In this document: piece after piece, positions 40,102 to 48,927 of the stretch | Numbering within the stretch: the stretch's first letter is position 1 | Layout of the letters: each line of letters starts with the position of its first letter | Source: VRUE01 sp963695835 | GTDB lineage: Bacteria; Actinomycetota; Thermoleophilia; Solirubrobacterales; 70-9 | DNA: 64,000 nt | Reading direction: 5' to 3' | Assembly: GCA_963695835.1 (NCBI GenBank) | Contig: CAVOHR010000003.1 | Coordinates: 310,001 to 374,000, forward strand | Translations under genes and position numbers: made by a program | Notes under the pieces: model-generated | Seen by the model: the letters and a program-made list of their open reading frames with translations, nothing else | Told to the model about the DNA's origin: nothing | Database searches by the model: none

Positions 40102-42255
40102 GTGGTCGAGGAGTTCGACTCCGCGATCCACGAGATCGACCGCGAGGCGGTGACCCGCGCCTTCGACTTCGCCTGCGACCGCCACGCCGACCAGCTGCGC
40201 CGCTCCGGCGACGAGTTCATCACCCATCCGGTCGGCGTCGCCCAGATCTGCGCCGGGATGCGGCTCGACACCGAGACGCTCTGCGCCGCCCTGCTCCACG
40301 ACACGGTCGAGGACACCAGCGCCAGCCTCGAGGAGATCCGCGAGGAGTTCGGCGCCGAGGTCGCCCAGCTCGTCGACGGCGTCACCAAGCTGACCGGGAT
40401 GACCTTCGAGAGCCGCGACGAGCGGCAGGCCGAGAACTACCGCAAGATGATGGTGGCGATGGCCACCGACGTCAGGGTGATCCTGATCAAGCTGGCCGAC
40501 CGCCTGCACAACATGCGCACGCTCGGCGCCCTGCCGAAGCAGAAGCAGACGGCGAAGGCGCGCGAGACGCTGGAGATCTACGCGCCGCTGGCCCACCGGC
40601 TGGGGATCCACGCGATCAAATGGGAGCTCGAGGACCTCGCCTTCGCGACCCTGCACCCGCGCAAGTACAAGGAGATCAAACAGCTGGTCGCCCAGCAGCG
40701 CGACGAGCGCGAGGTCTACGTCGGCCGGGCGGGGGAGTTCCTCGCGCAGGAGCTGCAGGCGGTCGGCATCGAGGCCGAGATCTCCGGCCGCGCCAAGCAC
40801 TTCTACTCGATCTACACGAAGATGACCAAGAAGGGCCGCGAGTTCAACGAGATCTTCGACCTCACGGCGATGCGGGTGATCGTCGGCTCGGTCAAGGACT
40901 GCTACGGGGCGATCGGCGTCATTCACTCGCTCTGGAAGCCGCTGCCCGGGCGCTTCAAGGACTTCGTCGCGATGCCGAAGGCCAACATGTACCAGGCGCT
41001 GCACACGACGGTGATCGGGCCCGAGGGCAAGCCGCTGGAGATCCAGATCCGCACCGGAGAGATGCACAAGCTGGCCGAGTACGGGATCGCCGCCCACGTC
41101 GCCTACAAGGAGGGCGGCGCCGCCGACCCGGAGCGCGAGAAGATGACCTGGCTGCGCCAGCTGGTCGAGTCCGAGGGCGAGCAGGACCCGGCCGAGTTCC
41201 TCGAGTCGCTGAAGGTCGACCTGTTCGAGGATGAGGTCTTCGTCTTCACCCCGAAGGGCGAGGTGAAGAACCTCTCCGCCGGCTCGACGCCGCTCGACTT
41301 CGCCTACGCCGTCCACACCGACGTCGGCCACAGTTGCGTCGGCGCCAAGGTCAACGGCAACATCGTGCCGCTGCACTACCAGCTGCGCTCCGGCGACATC
41401 GTCGAGGTCCTGACCGCGAAGCGGAAGCGCGGCCCCTCGCGCGACTGGCTGAAGCTGGTGCGGACCAGCCGCGCCCGCAACAAGATCCGCGCCTTCTTCA
41501 AACAGGAACGGCGTGAGGACGCCGAGCAGAAGGGGCGCGAGGCGCTCGAGGAGGCGCTGCGCAAGCGCGGCCTGCCGATGCAGAAGCTGGCGATGTCGCC
41601 GCTGCTGGCGCAGGTGATCCGCGAGATGGGCTTCCGCAAAGCGACCGAGTTCTACATCGCGCTCGGCCAGGGCAAGATCGCGACCAAGGCGGTCGCCAAC
41701 AAGCTGATGCAGCGCCTCAAAGAGGGCGAGGCGGTCGAGGACGAGCAGCCGATCGGGCTCGGCGAGGCGCGCGAGGACCAGGCGCGGCGGACCAAGGACG
41801 CCTCCAACTACGGGATCCGCGTGAGGGGCGCCGACAAGGTCGCGGTGCGGCTCGCCAAGTGCTGCCGGCCGGTGCCGGGCGACGAGATCGCCGGCTACGT
41901 CTCGCTCGGCCGCGGCATCACCATCCACCGCGCCGACTGCAAGAACGTCAAGGCGCTGATGAAGTCGCCGGAACGGTTCGTGGAGGTGGGATGGGACGGC
42001 GAGAACGAGTCGTCCTACAGGGTCGAGCTCCAGATCGACGCCTACGACCGCACCCGCCTGCTCGAGGACCTCTCGCGCACCTTCGCCGAGGCGGGGATAA
42101 ACATCCTCGGCGCCAGCTGCATGACCAAGCACCCGATGGTGAAGAACCGCTTCGTGGTCGAGGTCGGCGACACCGAGCAGCTCAAGCAGTGCATCTCGCG
42201 ACTGCGCAACGTCGAGTCGGTTTTCGACGCCTACCGGATCACGCCGACCGGCTGA
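40102..42255 (+). CDS. rel: Bifunctional (p)ppGpp synthetase/hydrolase (Rel)
   Basis: This enzyme makes and degrades the stringent-response alarmone. From GTG 40102 it has 717 residues. The HD hydrolase is present (RRSGDEFITHPVGVAQI, AALLHDTVEDTSAS, LADRLHNMRTL). The synthetase has GRAKHFYSIYTKMTKKG, IFDLTAMRVIV and ALHTTVIGPEGKPLEIQIRT. TGS (VFVFTPKGEVKNLSAGSTPL), the CCRPVPGDEI zinc-finger-like segment and the C-terminal ACT domain complete it. The start is unsettled: an ATT at 40039 has GGAGG seven bases upstream and would add 21 residues that align with the usual N-terminal helix, overlapping the recJ end. Confidence 0.93.
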   Translation: MVEEFDSAIHEIDREAVTRAFDFACDRHADQLRRSGDEFITHPVGVAQICAGMRLDTETLCAALLHDTVEDTSASLEEIREEFGAEVAQLVDGVTKLTGMTFESRDERQAENYRKMMVAMATDVRVILIKLADRLHNMRTLGALPKQKQTAKARETLEIYAPLAHRLGIHAIKWELEDLAFATLHPRKYKEIKQLVAQQRDEREVYVGRAGEFLAQELQAVGIEAEISGRAKHFYSIYTKMTKKGREFNEIFDLTAMRVIVGSVKDCYGAIGVIHSLWKPLPGRFKDFVAMPKANMYQALHTTVIGPEGKPLEIQIRTGEMHKLAEYGIAAHVAYKEGGAADPEREKMTWLRQLVESEGEQDPAEFLESLKVDLFEDEVFVFTPKGEVKNLSAGSTPLDFAYAVHTDVGHSCVGAKVNGNIVPLHYQLRSGDIVEVLTAKRKRGPSRDWLKLVRTSRARNKIRAFFKQERREDAEQKGREALEEALRKRGLPMQKLAMSPLLAQVIREMGFRKATEFYIALGQGKIATKAVANKLMQRLKEGEAVEDEQPIGLGEAREDQARRTKDASNYGIRVRGADKVAVRLAKCCRPVPGDEIAGYVSLGRGITIHRADCKNVKALMKSPERFVEVGWDGENESSYRVELQIDAYDRTRLLEDLSRTFAEAGINILGASCMTKHPMVKNRFVVEVGDTEQLKQCISRLRNVESVFDAYRITPTG

Positions 42256-42258
42256 GCC

Positions 42259-43221
42259 TCAGGACACGACCGTCAGGGCCCCTGGCTCCACTCGTAAATC
42301 CAGCTGGGTGCGCTCGCCGATGTAGTCGCCGTCGACTTGGACCGGGAAGGGCCGGGCGACGCCGTCCTTCGTCTTCGAGATCGAGGCGATCATGGCCGTC
42401 GTGACATCTTCGAAGTGCTCGATCTGGCGGTGGCGGGCGGCAGGCCGGCGCTCGCTGAAGAAGCGGGGGATCAGGCTCGGCATGTCGCGCTGGGCGGCGC
42501 GTTTCAGCACCGCCAGCGAGAGGGTGCCGTCGTCGATCTCGATCCCCTCGCAGACGCGGATCGGGCGGCTGGCGAAGTAGGTGAAGGGGTCGGAGTTCTG
42601 GGCCAGCGCGGTGACCCCCTCGCTCGCCTCGCCGTCGACCTCGACCCGCAGCCGGACCGGGTTGACCATGTACTGGCGGTAGAAGGCGGAGATCGCCGCC
42701 CAGCTGTAGTAGTAGGGACCGGCGCGCGACTTCAGCCGCGGGTGGGCATCGACCCGCTTGACGACGGTGGCGTCGATCCCGACCCCGCAGGAGAAGACGA
42801 AATGGCGCTCGCCGGCGACCCCGAGGTCGATCCTGCGCGGCGCCCACTCGTCGACCAGGGCGAGCAGGTGCTCGGTCGCGTCGACCACGTCGTTGGGGAT
42901 GCCGAGGGTGCGGGCGACGACGTTGGTCGAGCCACCGGGCAGGACCGAGACCGGCACGTCGGTCCCCGCGAGGCCGTTGGCGACCTCGTTCAGCGTCCCG
43001 TCGCCGCCGAAGGCGACGACGACGTCGTAGCCGTGGTCGCGTACCTCGCGGCCGATCTCGGTGGCGTGGTTCTGCGCCTCGGTGGAGACCGTCTCGACCT
43101 CGTAGCGCCCCTGCAGCGCGTAGGCCACGAGGTTCTTCAGCCGGTCGGAGACGGTCGTCGCGTAGGGGTTGACGATCAGCAGCATCCGCTTCTTGCCGGA
43201 TCGCCTACCCGGTCGCCTCAT
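42259..43221 (-). CDS. Diacylglycerol/sphingosine kinase-family lipid kinase
   Basis: This 320-residue protein belongs to the DAGK catalytic-domain family (YegS/BmrU/DgkB-like), which phosphorylates lipid hydroxyls. Motifs are MLLIVNPYATTVSDRLKN at the start, VVVAFGGDGTLNEVANGL (about 68-85, nucleotide binding) and PVSVLPGGSTNVVARTLG. The C-terminal beta-sandwich ends in DGDYIGERTQLDLRV. It is cytoplasmic. It converges on rel and overlaps the MBL gene by 17 bp at its start, so the two are probably one unit. Its natural substrate is not determinable. Confidence 0.87.
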   Translation of the reverse strand: MRRPGRRSGKKRMLLIVNPYATTVSDRLKNLVAYALQGRYEVETVSTEAQNHATEIGREVRDHGYDVVVAFGGDGTLNEVANGLAGTDVPVSVLPGGSTNVVARTLGIPNDVVDATEHLLALVDEWAPRRIDLGVAGERHFVFSCGVGIDATVVKRVDAHPRLKSRAGPYYYSWAAISAFYRQYMVNPVRLRVEVDGEASEGVTALAQNSDPFTYFASRPIRVCEGIEIDDGTLSLAVLKRAAQRDMPSLIPRFFSERRPAARHRQIEHFEDVTTAMIASISKTKDGVARPFPVQVDGDYIGERTQLDLRVEPGALTVVS

Positions 43222-44209
43222 AGCGGATCACCTCCCCGTCGTCGACTTCGCGCACCCGGCCCTCGTTGACCAGCAGGTCGGCGTGGCCGATCACCTCGGA
43301 GAGGGTGAGGAAGGCCTGCGTGACGGCGACGTTGCCCCAGATCGCCTGGGCGACCTCGTAGCCCGTGCGGGGGCGCTCGGCGATCAGGTCGTAGATCTTC
43401 TCCTTGCGGCGCCCGTGCTTGGCGAGGCGGTCGTCGATCAGGGCGACGTGGTCGGTGATCGGCTCGCCGTGGCCGGAGAGGACGATCTCGGCCGGCATCT
43501 CGCGGGTCTTCTTCATCGACTCGATGTAGGTGACGAGGGCCTGGGTGCGCTGCGAGGAGCCGTCGAGCGGCCGGGTGATCAGCGGGTTGGAGGAGATGTG
43601 GGCGATCAGGTGGTCGGCGGCGATCAGGATCCTGCGCTCCTCGTCCCAGAAGACGGTGTCGGAGGGGCTGTGGCCGGGCCGGTGCAGCGCCTGGAGGGTG
43701 CGGTCGCGGAAGGGCATCAGCTGACCGTCCTCGAGCGGTTTCGTCACCTCGGCCCTGGCGCCCCAGCCGCGGAAGCTGCGCGAGACGCTCTGCAGGGCGA
43801 AGGCGACCTCCTGCGGGATGCCGTTGCGCAGCATCAGCTCGACCGCGAACTCGTCCTCGCGCTCGGCTTCCTCGCCGAAGCCGGCCAGCCGCCGGGCGGC
43901 GAGGCCGAGTGCCGCCACCTCGGCGCCGGAGTGCTCGACGACGATCTCGACCAGGCCGAGGTGGTCGATGTGCTGATGCGTGAGGATGACCAGCTCGAGG
44001 TCGTCGATCGCGTGGCCGCGGGCGGCCAGCTGGCCCTGCAGCTCGTCGAGCGCCTTGCCGGAGTTGGGCCCGGTGTCGACCAGGGTCAGCGGCTCGTCCT
44101 CGAGCAGGTAGCAGTTGACCCGGCCGACCGCGAAGGGGGTGGGGATGCGGAGCTGGTGGATGCCGGCCAGCGCGGCCTGCTCGAGGGCCTGCTCGGGGGT
44201 CAGCGTCAC
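43205..44209 (-). CDS. MBL-fold metallo-hydrolase
   Basis: From GTG 44209 this 334-residue enzyme shows the metallo-beta-lactamase fold: FAVGRVNCYLLEDEPLTLVD and the zinc motif VILTHQHIDHLGLVEIV (HxHxDH). TLQALHRPGHSPSDTVFWDE supplies the third histidine, LIAADHLIAH the bridging Asp, and EIVLSGHGEPI the last histidine. A C-terminal winged-helix-like tail (YDLIAERPRTGYEVAQAIWG) matches the LACTB2-like subgroup. The substrate is unknown. It overlaps the phosphohexomutase stop by GTGA. Confidence 0.88.
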   Translation of the reverse strand: MTLTPEQALEQAALAGIHQLRIPTPFAVGRVNCYLLEDEPLTLVDTGPNSGKALDELQGQLAARGHAIDDLELVILTHQHIDHLGLVEIVVEHSGAEVAALGLAARRLAGFGEEAEREDEFAVELMLRNGIPQEVAFALQSVSRSFRGWGARAEVTKPLEDGQLMPFRDRTLQALHRPGHSPSDTVFWDEERRILIAADHLIAHISSNPLITRPLDGSSQRTQALVTYIESMKKTREMPAEIVLSGHGEPITDHVALIDDRLAKHGRRKEKIYDLIAERPRTGYEVAQAIWGNVAVTQAFLTLSEVIGHADLLVNEGRVREVDDGEVIRYEATG

Positions 44210-45561
44210 GCCCGGATCAGTCCCAGCACCTCGTCGCGTTTCGCCTCCATGTCCTCGCGCGAGACCAGCGACTCGAGGTTGAGGCGGAGCAGCGGCTCGG
44301 TGTTGGAGGGGCGGACGTTGAAGTGCCACTCGGGGTAGTCGACCGAAACCCCGTCGAGGCGCGTGATCTCCCCGTCGGAGTAGCGCGCGGCGATCTCCTC
44401 CATCTTCGCCTCCTGGTCGTCGACCTCGGAGTTGATCTCGCCGGAGATGAAGTAGCGGGCGCGGAACTCGGCCATCAGCTCGCTCAGCGAGCGGCCGTCG
44501 AGCGAGAGCAGCTCGAGCATCAGCAGGGCCGGGATCGTGCCCGAGTCGGCGCACCAGAAGTCGCGGAAGTAGTAGTGGCCCGAGACCTCGCCCCCGAAGG
44601 CGGCGCCGACCTCGCGCATGCGGATCTTGAAGAAGGCGTGGCCGACCCGCGAGAGCTCCGAGCGGCCGCCCTCGGCGGCGACCAGGTCGGGGACGGCGCG
44701 GCTCGAGCGGGGGTCGTAGAGGATCGTCGCGCCGGGGCTCTTGGCCAGCGCCGCGCGGGCGAGCAGCGCGCAGACGAAGTCGCCGTCGCAGAAGGCGCCC
44801 TCGCCGTCGATGAAGAAGCAGCGGTCGGCGTCGCCGTCCCAGGCGATTCCGAGGTCGGCGCCGCCGGAGCGCACCCGCTCTTCGATCAGCCTGCGGTTCT
44901 CCTCCAGCAGCGGGTTCGGTTCGTGGTCGGGGAACTCGCCGTCGGGCTCGAAGTAGAGCTCGTCCAGCTCGAGCCCGAGCTTGCGCAGGATCGGCCCGAC
45001 CATCGGCCCGGCCATGCCGTTGCCGCCGTCGACCACCAGCTTCATCGGCCGCACCGTGCCGGGGTCGACGAAGGAGAGGGCGTGGGCGCGGTATTCCTCC
45101 CAGACGTCGACCTCCTCGAAGGAGCCGCCGCCGGGCGCGGGGCCGAGGCCGGCTTCGATCTCGCGCCGCACGTCGCCGATCCCGGCGTCGCCGGAGAGCG
45201 CCAGCGCCCCCTCGCGGACCAGCTTGACGCCGGTGTAGGCCTTCGGGTTGTGCGAGGCGGTGACCATCGCGCCGCCGTCGAGGCCCCGCGAGCCGACCAG
45301 GTGGTAGAGCACCTCGGTCGCGACCATGCCGGCGTCGAGCACGGTGGCGCCCTCCATCGCCATGCCGTCGCGCAGCTCCGCCGCCATCGCCGGCGCGGTC
45401 AGCCGCATGTCGCGGCCGAGCCCGATCCGCAGCTCGCCGGGCCGCTTTCCCCGCAGCCGCGCCAGCACCCGGGCGAAGGCGCGGCCGATCGCCAGCGCCG
45501 TCGTCTCGTCCATCTCGGAGCCGTAGAGGCCGCGGATGTCGTAGGCCTTGAAGATCGACAT
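44206..45561 (-). CDS. Phosphomannomutase/phosphoglucomutase
   Basis: This 451-residue enzyme of the alpha-D-phosphohexomutase family interconverts hexose 1- and 6-phosphates for cell-envelope and nucleotide-sugar synthesis. The N-terminus IFKAYDIRGLYGSEMDE, the phosphoserine loop AMVTASHNPKAYTGVK (Ser about 103), the metal loop GIAWDGDADRCFFIDG (about 245) and the sugar-specificity loop GEVSGHYYFRDFW are all present. The phosphate-binding RPSNTEPLLRL lies near the end. It overlaps the HIT gene start by one base at 45,561, suggesting an operon of four genes running from the HIT gene to the lipid kinase. Confidence 0.93.
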   Translation of the reverse strand: MSIFKAYDIRGLYGSEMDETTALAIGRAFARVLARLRGKRPGELRIGLGRDMRLTAPAMAAELRDGMAMEGATVLDAGMVATEVLYHLVGSRGLDGGAMVTASHNPKAYTGVKLVREGALALSGDAGIGDVRREIEAGLGPAPGGGSFEEVDVWEEYRAHALSFVDPGTVRPMKLVVDGGNGMAGPMVGPILRKLGLELDELYFEPDGEFPDHEPNPLLEENRRLIEERVRSGGADLGIAWDGDADRCFFIDGEGAFCDGDFVCALLARAALAKSPGATILYDPRSSRAVPDLVAAEGGRSELSRVGHAFFKIRMREVGAAFGGEVSGHYYFRDFWCADSGTIPALLMLELLSLDGRSLSELMAEFRARYFISGEINSEVDDQEAKMEEIAARYSDGEITRLDGVSVDYPEWHFNVRPSNTEPLLRLNLESLVSREDMEAKRDEVLGLIRA

Positions 45562-46049
45562 CAGAACGCTCCCTTCAGCGCTGCGTAGCTCTGCTCCAGG
45601 GTCTCGGGCATCACCCTGGTGTCGGCGATCACCGGCATGAAGTTCGTGTCGCCGCCCCAGCGGGGGACGACGTGGAGGTGGATGTGGTGCTCGACCCCGG
45701 CGCCCGCGACGCGGCCCTGGTTGAGGCCGACGTTGTAGCCGTGCGGCGCATAGACCTCCTCCAGCCGGCCCATCGCCCGCTGCGCCAGCGCCATCATCTC
45801 CGCCACAGTCTCGTCGCCGAGGTCCTGGAGGCGGCCGATGTGCTCATACGGCGCCACCATCAGGTGCCCGTTGGTGTAGGGGAAGAGGTTGAGGATCACG
45901 AAGCAGCGCTCGCCGCGGTGGACGATCAGGTTCGCCTCGTCGTCGTCCGCCGCCGGCTTGGCGCAGAAGATGCACTGCTCCTCGTTGTCCTTCGACGCGT
46001 CCTTCACGTAGGCGAGGCGCCAGGGCGCCCAGATTCGAAAGTTAGCCAC
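45561..46049 (-). CDS. HIT-family hydrolase/phosphorylase (Ap4A phosphorylase-like)
   Basis: This 162-residue protein has the histidine-triad motif HHIHLHVVPRW (about residues 120-130). Its N-terminal region is typical of actinobacterial Ap4A-phosphorylase-like HIT proteins (WAPWRLAYVKDA, CIFCAKPAADDDE with CxxC, LNLFPYTNGHLMVAPYEH). It would split dinucleoside polyphosphates or related nucleotides. The length and motif are intact. Confidence 0.9.
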   Translation of the reverse strand: MANFRIWAPWRLAYVKDASKDNEEQCIFCAKPAADDDEANLIVHRGERCFVILNLFPYTNGHLMVAPYEHIGRLQDLGDETVAEMMALAQRAMGRLEEVYAPHGYNVGLNQGRVAGAGVEHHIHLHVVPRWGGDTNFMPVIADTRVMPETLEQSYAALKGAF

Positions 46050-46061
46050 CGGCGCGGGAGG

Positions 46062-47081
46062 CTACAGCCAGCCGCGCTTGCGGAAGTAGGCGAGCATGGC
46101 GGCGAGCATCACGACCATCGCGGCGATGACGATCCAGAAGACCGTCAGGCTCGAGCTGGGTGGGTCGCCGCCGCCGGGGAGGCCTACGTTCATGCCCCAA
46201 ATGCTGGCGATCAGCGTCGCCGGCAGGAAGACGATGCTGAAGACGGTGAGGATTCGGAGGATGTCATTGAAGCGGTGCGAGATCACCGACTCGTTGGTCT
46301 CCCCAAGAGCCTCGACGACCTCCTTGTAGTTCTCCAGCATGTCCCAGATCCGCTCGTGCGCGTCGACGATGTCGTCGAAGTAGATCTTGAGGTCGAGGTC
46401 GGTCGCCAGGTAGCGCTGCTTGACCTTCTCGAGGTCGCGCAGGACGGGCCGCTGCGGGCGGATCACCTTGCGGAAGTTGATGATCTCCTGCTTGACGTTG
46501 GAGATGTCGCGCACGACCTCCTCCGAGCGTCCCTCGAAGATGTCGTCCTCGAGCGCGTCGAGCTTGTTGCCGATCTTGCGCAGCATCGGGAAGCAGTAGT
46601 CGAAGCTGTCGTCGACGAGGCGGTAGAGCAGGTACCCGGAGCCGCGCGCGAAGAGCTGCTCGCGCAGCTCCTCCTTGGCGCGGCAGCGCTCGAACAGGTA
46701 CTCGACCGGCTGCAGGAGCTGGTTGGGGATCGTCACCACGTAGCCCGGCCCGACGAAGAGGTCGAGCTCGCCGGCGCCGAGCCGTCCCGCGGCCGGGTCG
46801 AAGATCGGGAAGTGCAGGACGATGAACAGGTAGTCGTCGTAAACGTCGATCTTCGGACGCTGGTTGCGGGAGAGGACGTCCTCGAGGTCGAGGGCGTGGA
46901 AGTCGAAGTTCTCCTCCAGCCAGGCGCGCTCCAGCGCGCCGGGGCGCTCGATGTTCACCCAGCGCAGGCCGGAGGAATCGATCTGCTCGACGTTCGGCGC
47001 CTGGGGCTCAGCCTGCGCAGCGGGGATGAGCTCGCCGCGCCGGGCAGCCCGCCGCAGCCTTGGCTTTGGAAGGTTCGGCAT
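46062..47081 (-). CDS. corA: CorA-family magnesium transporter
   Basis: This 339-residue protein has the CorA layout. A large cytoplasmic funnel domain (LRWVNIERPGALERAWLEEN, DDYLFIVLHFPIFD) is followed by the long stalk helix with KVIRPQRPVLRDLEKVKQRY. Two C-terminal membrane helices flank the signature GMN (ASIWGMNVGLP, about residue 298). A short basic tail, YFRKRGWL, ends it. It would carry Mg2+ or another divalent cation. It is transcribed away from the SAM riboswitch region. Confidence 0.93.
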   Translation of the reverse strand: MPNLPKPRLRRAARRGELIPAAQAEPQAPNVEQIDSSGLRWVNIERPGALERAWLEENFDFHALDLEDVLSRNQRPKIDVYDDYLFIVLHFPIFDPAAGRLGAGELDLFVGPGYVVTIPNQLLQPVEYLFERCRAKEELREQLFARGSGYLLYRLVDDSFDYCFPMLRKIGNKLDALEDDIFEGRSEEVVRDISNVKQEIINFRKVIRPQRPVLRDLEKVKQRYLATDLDLKIYFDDIVDAHERIWDMLENYKEVVEALGETNESVISHRFNDILRILTVFSIVFLPATLIASIWGMNVGLPGGGDPPSSSLTVFWIVIAAMVVMLAAMLAYFRKRGWL

Positions 47082-47188
47082 CGTTCTTGCTCATCATCTC
47101 GTCGGGCATGGTTGGCACTAGGTTAGACGCCCGGGCGAAATCGCAATGAACGATTCGTTCCCTGGTAGGCTTTCCCCAACATAAGCGC

Positions 47189-47300
47189 CACATCTAGAGG
47201 GGTGGAGGGACTGGCCCGCAGAAGCCCCGGCAACCGCCCCGGACCTTTGGTTCGGGAGAGGTGCCAAGTCCAGCAGGTCGACGGAGGCCTGGAAGATGTG
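47189..47300 (+). promoter_or_regulatory. SAM-I (S-box) riboswitch aptamer
   Basis: The RNA has the S-box consensus: GAGGGACTGGCCC, GAAGCCCCGGCAACC and GGTGCCAAGTCCAGCAGG in order. It is closed by a P1 stem CACATCT (47189-47195) with AGATGTG (47294-47300). The aptamer binds S-adenosylmethionine. An intrinsic terminator follows 18 bases later, so high SAM should switch the downstream operon off. Confidence 0.92.
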
Positions 47301-47317
47301 GGGGATGTCCGATCGGA

Positions 47318-47345
47318 CCTCGCCCCACAAAAGGCGAGGTTTTTT
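47318..47345 (+). terminator. Riboswitch expression-platform terminator
   Basis: CCTCGCC and GGCGAGG form a 7-bp stem with an 8-nt loop, followed by six T's. It lies between the aptamer and the first start codon and is the regulated terminator of the riboswitch. Confidence 0.9.
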
Positions 47346-47370
47346 CTTAGGTAAAGGAAGTGAAGATCGG

Positions 47371-48609
47371 ATGTCAGTTGAGAGCTTGAAGTGCAAGGAG
47401 TGCGGGGCGACCTACGAGCTGAACGCCAGCTACGCCTGCGAGAACTGCTTCGGGCCGCTCGAGGTCGGCTACGACCATTCCTCGCTCGACGCCGCCGAGG
47501 CGAAGCGGCGGATCCAGACCGGTTCGCAGGGGATCTGGCGCTACCGCGACTTCCTCCCCTTCGAAGGGCGCCCGGCCGACCCGCTGGAGCCGGGACTGAC
47601 GCCGCTGCTGCGCGCCGACCGGCTCGCCGAGCGGCTCGGGCTCGACGCCGAGCTGTGGATCAAGAACGACGCTGCCAACCCGACCCACTCCTTCAAGGAC
47701 CGGGTCGTCGCCGTCGCCGTCGCCAAGGCGCGCGAGCTCGGCTTCGAGACCGTCGCCTGCGCCTCGACCGGCAACCTCGCCAACGCGGTCGCCGCCCACG
47801 CCGCCGCCGCCGGGCTCGAGTCCTACGTCTTCGTCCCCGCCAACCTCGAGGAGCAGAAGCTGCTCGCGACCGGGATCTACGGCACCAACCTGGTCGGCGT
47901 CCGCGGCAACTACGACGACGTCAACCGCCTCTGCACGCAGCTCGCCGAAACCCGGCCCTGGGCCTTCGTCAACGTCAACCTGCGGCCCTACTACGCCGAG
48001 GGCTCGAAGACGCTGGCCTACGAGACCGCCGAGCAGCTCGGCTGGGAGCTGCCCGACCGGGTCGTCTGCCCGATCGCCTCGGGCTCGCTGTTCACCAAGG
48101 TCGGCCGCGGCTTCCAGGAGTGGCTCGACCTGGGGCTGATCTCAGGCGAGCAGCCGGTCTTCAACGGCGCCCAGGCGCAGGGCTGCAGCCCGGTCGCCAC
48201 CGCCTTCGCCGAAGGCTGGGAGGTCTGCAAGCCGCAGAAGCCGGAGACGATCGCCAAGAGCCTGGCGATCGGCGATCCGGCCGACGGTCCCTACGCGCTC
48301 GAGCAGGCGCGCCGCAGCGGCGGCGCGATCGACGCGGTCGGCGACGAGGAGATCCGCGCCGGGATCCGGCTGCTGGCCGAGACGACCGGCGTCTTTACCG
48401 AGACCGCGGGCGGGGTGACGGTCGGCGTCCTCGCCAAGCTGGCCGAGCGCGGCGACATCGCCGCCGGCGAGCGGGTCGTCGTCTACATCACCGGCGAGGG
48501 CCTGAAGACGCTCGACGCGGCGCGCGATAGTTTCCGCATGCACGAGATCGACCCCGATCTCGACAGCTTCGAGTCCGAGTTCGAACCGCAGCAGGAGGTA
48601 GCAGCCTGA
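47371..48609 (+). CDS. thrC: Threonine synthase-like PLP enzyme under SAM riboswitch
   Basis: This 412-residue fold-type II PLP enzyme has an N-terminal zinc ribbon (LKCKECGATYELNASYACEN) and the PLP lysine in NPTHSFKDRVVAVAVA (about residue 110). ACASTGNLANAVAAHAAA is the phosphate/substrate loop, and PIASGSLFTKVGRGF follows. Threonine synthases convert O-phosphohomoserine to threonine. However, the SAM riboswitch and the coupled sulfur-carrier gene (stop and start share TGATG) point to sulfur metabolism, so it may instead add sulfur to O-phosphohomoserine. The ATG at 47371 has GGAAG upstream. The gene symbol reflects the family, not proven activity. Confidence 0.85.
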   Translation: MSVESLKCKECGATYELNASYACENCFGPLEVGYDHSSLDAAEAKRRIQTGSQGIWRYRDFLPFEGRPADPLEPGLTPLLRADRLAERLGLDAELWIKNDAANPTHSFKDRVVAVAVAKARELGFETVACASTGNLANAVAAHAAAAGLESYVFVPANLEEQKLLATGIYGTNLVGVRGNYDDVNRLCTQLAETRPWAFVNVNLRPYYAEGSKTLAYETAEQLGWELPDRVVCPIASGSLFTKVGRGFQEWLDLGLISGEQPVFNGAQAQGCSPVATAFAEGWEVCKPQKPETIAKSLAIGDPADGPYALEQARRSGGAIDAVGDEEIRAGIRLLAETTGVFTETAGGVTVGVLAKLAERGDIAAGERVVVYITGEGLKTLDAARDSFRMHEIDPDLDSFESEFEPQQEVAA

Positions 48610-48881
48610 TGTCCGTCACCGTGAAGATCCCGACCCAGCTCCGTGCCGCGACCGGGGGGGAGGCCGAGGTCGAGGTCGCCGGCTCGACCGTCGGCGAGGT
48701 GCTCGACGCAGTCTTCGACGCCCACGGCGACCTGCGCGAGCGAATCACCCAGGACGGCGACCTGCGCCGCTTCGTCAACGTCTACGTCAGCGGCGAGGAC
48801 ATCCGCTTCCAGCAGGGCCTGGAGACCGCGGTCGGCGAGAGCGACGAGGTGACGATCCTCCCCGCCGTCGCCGGCGGCTAA
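48609..48881 (+). CDS. MoaD/ThiS-family sulfur carrier protein
   Basis: This 90-residue ubiquitin-fold protein starts VTVKIPTQLRAATGGEAEVE and ends ILPAVAGG. The C-terminal Gly-Gly is what an E1-like enzyme adenylates and converts to a thiocarboxylate. It resembles CysO of M. tuberculosis, which donates sulfur to a PLP enzyme encoded beside it. Here the partner is the threonine synthase-like enzyme, translationally coupled by TGATG. The E1-like activator and the JAMM protease expected in such a pathway are not in this window. Confidence 0.9.
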   Translation: MSVTVKIPTQLRAATGGEAEVEVAGSTVGEVLDAVFDAHGDLRERITQDGDLRRFVNVYVSGEDIRFQQGLETAVGESDEVTILPAVAGG

Positions 48882-48922
48882 CTGTCGAGTTTATGACCCC
48901 ATAGGGTCATAAACTCGACAGT
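48881..48922. repeat. Perfect palindromic element between the sulfur carrier and nucleotidyltransferase genes
   Basis: The arms ACTGTCGAGTTTATGACCC (48881-48899) and their exact complement (48904-48922) enclose a 4-nt loop. It starts at the last base of the sulfur-carrier stop codon and ends five bases before the next ATG, so that gene has no room for a normal ribosome binding site outside the hairpin. There is no T-tract. Confidence 0.75.
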
Positions 48923-48927
48923 CGACG

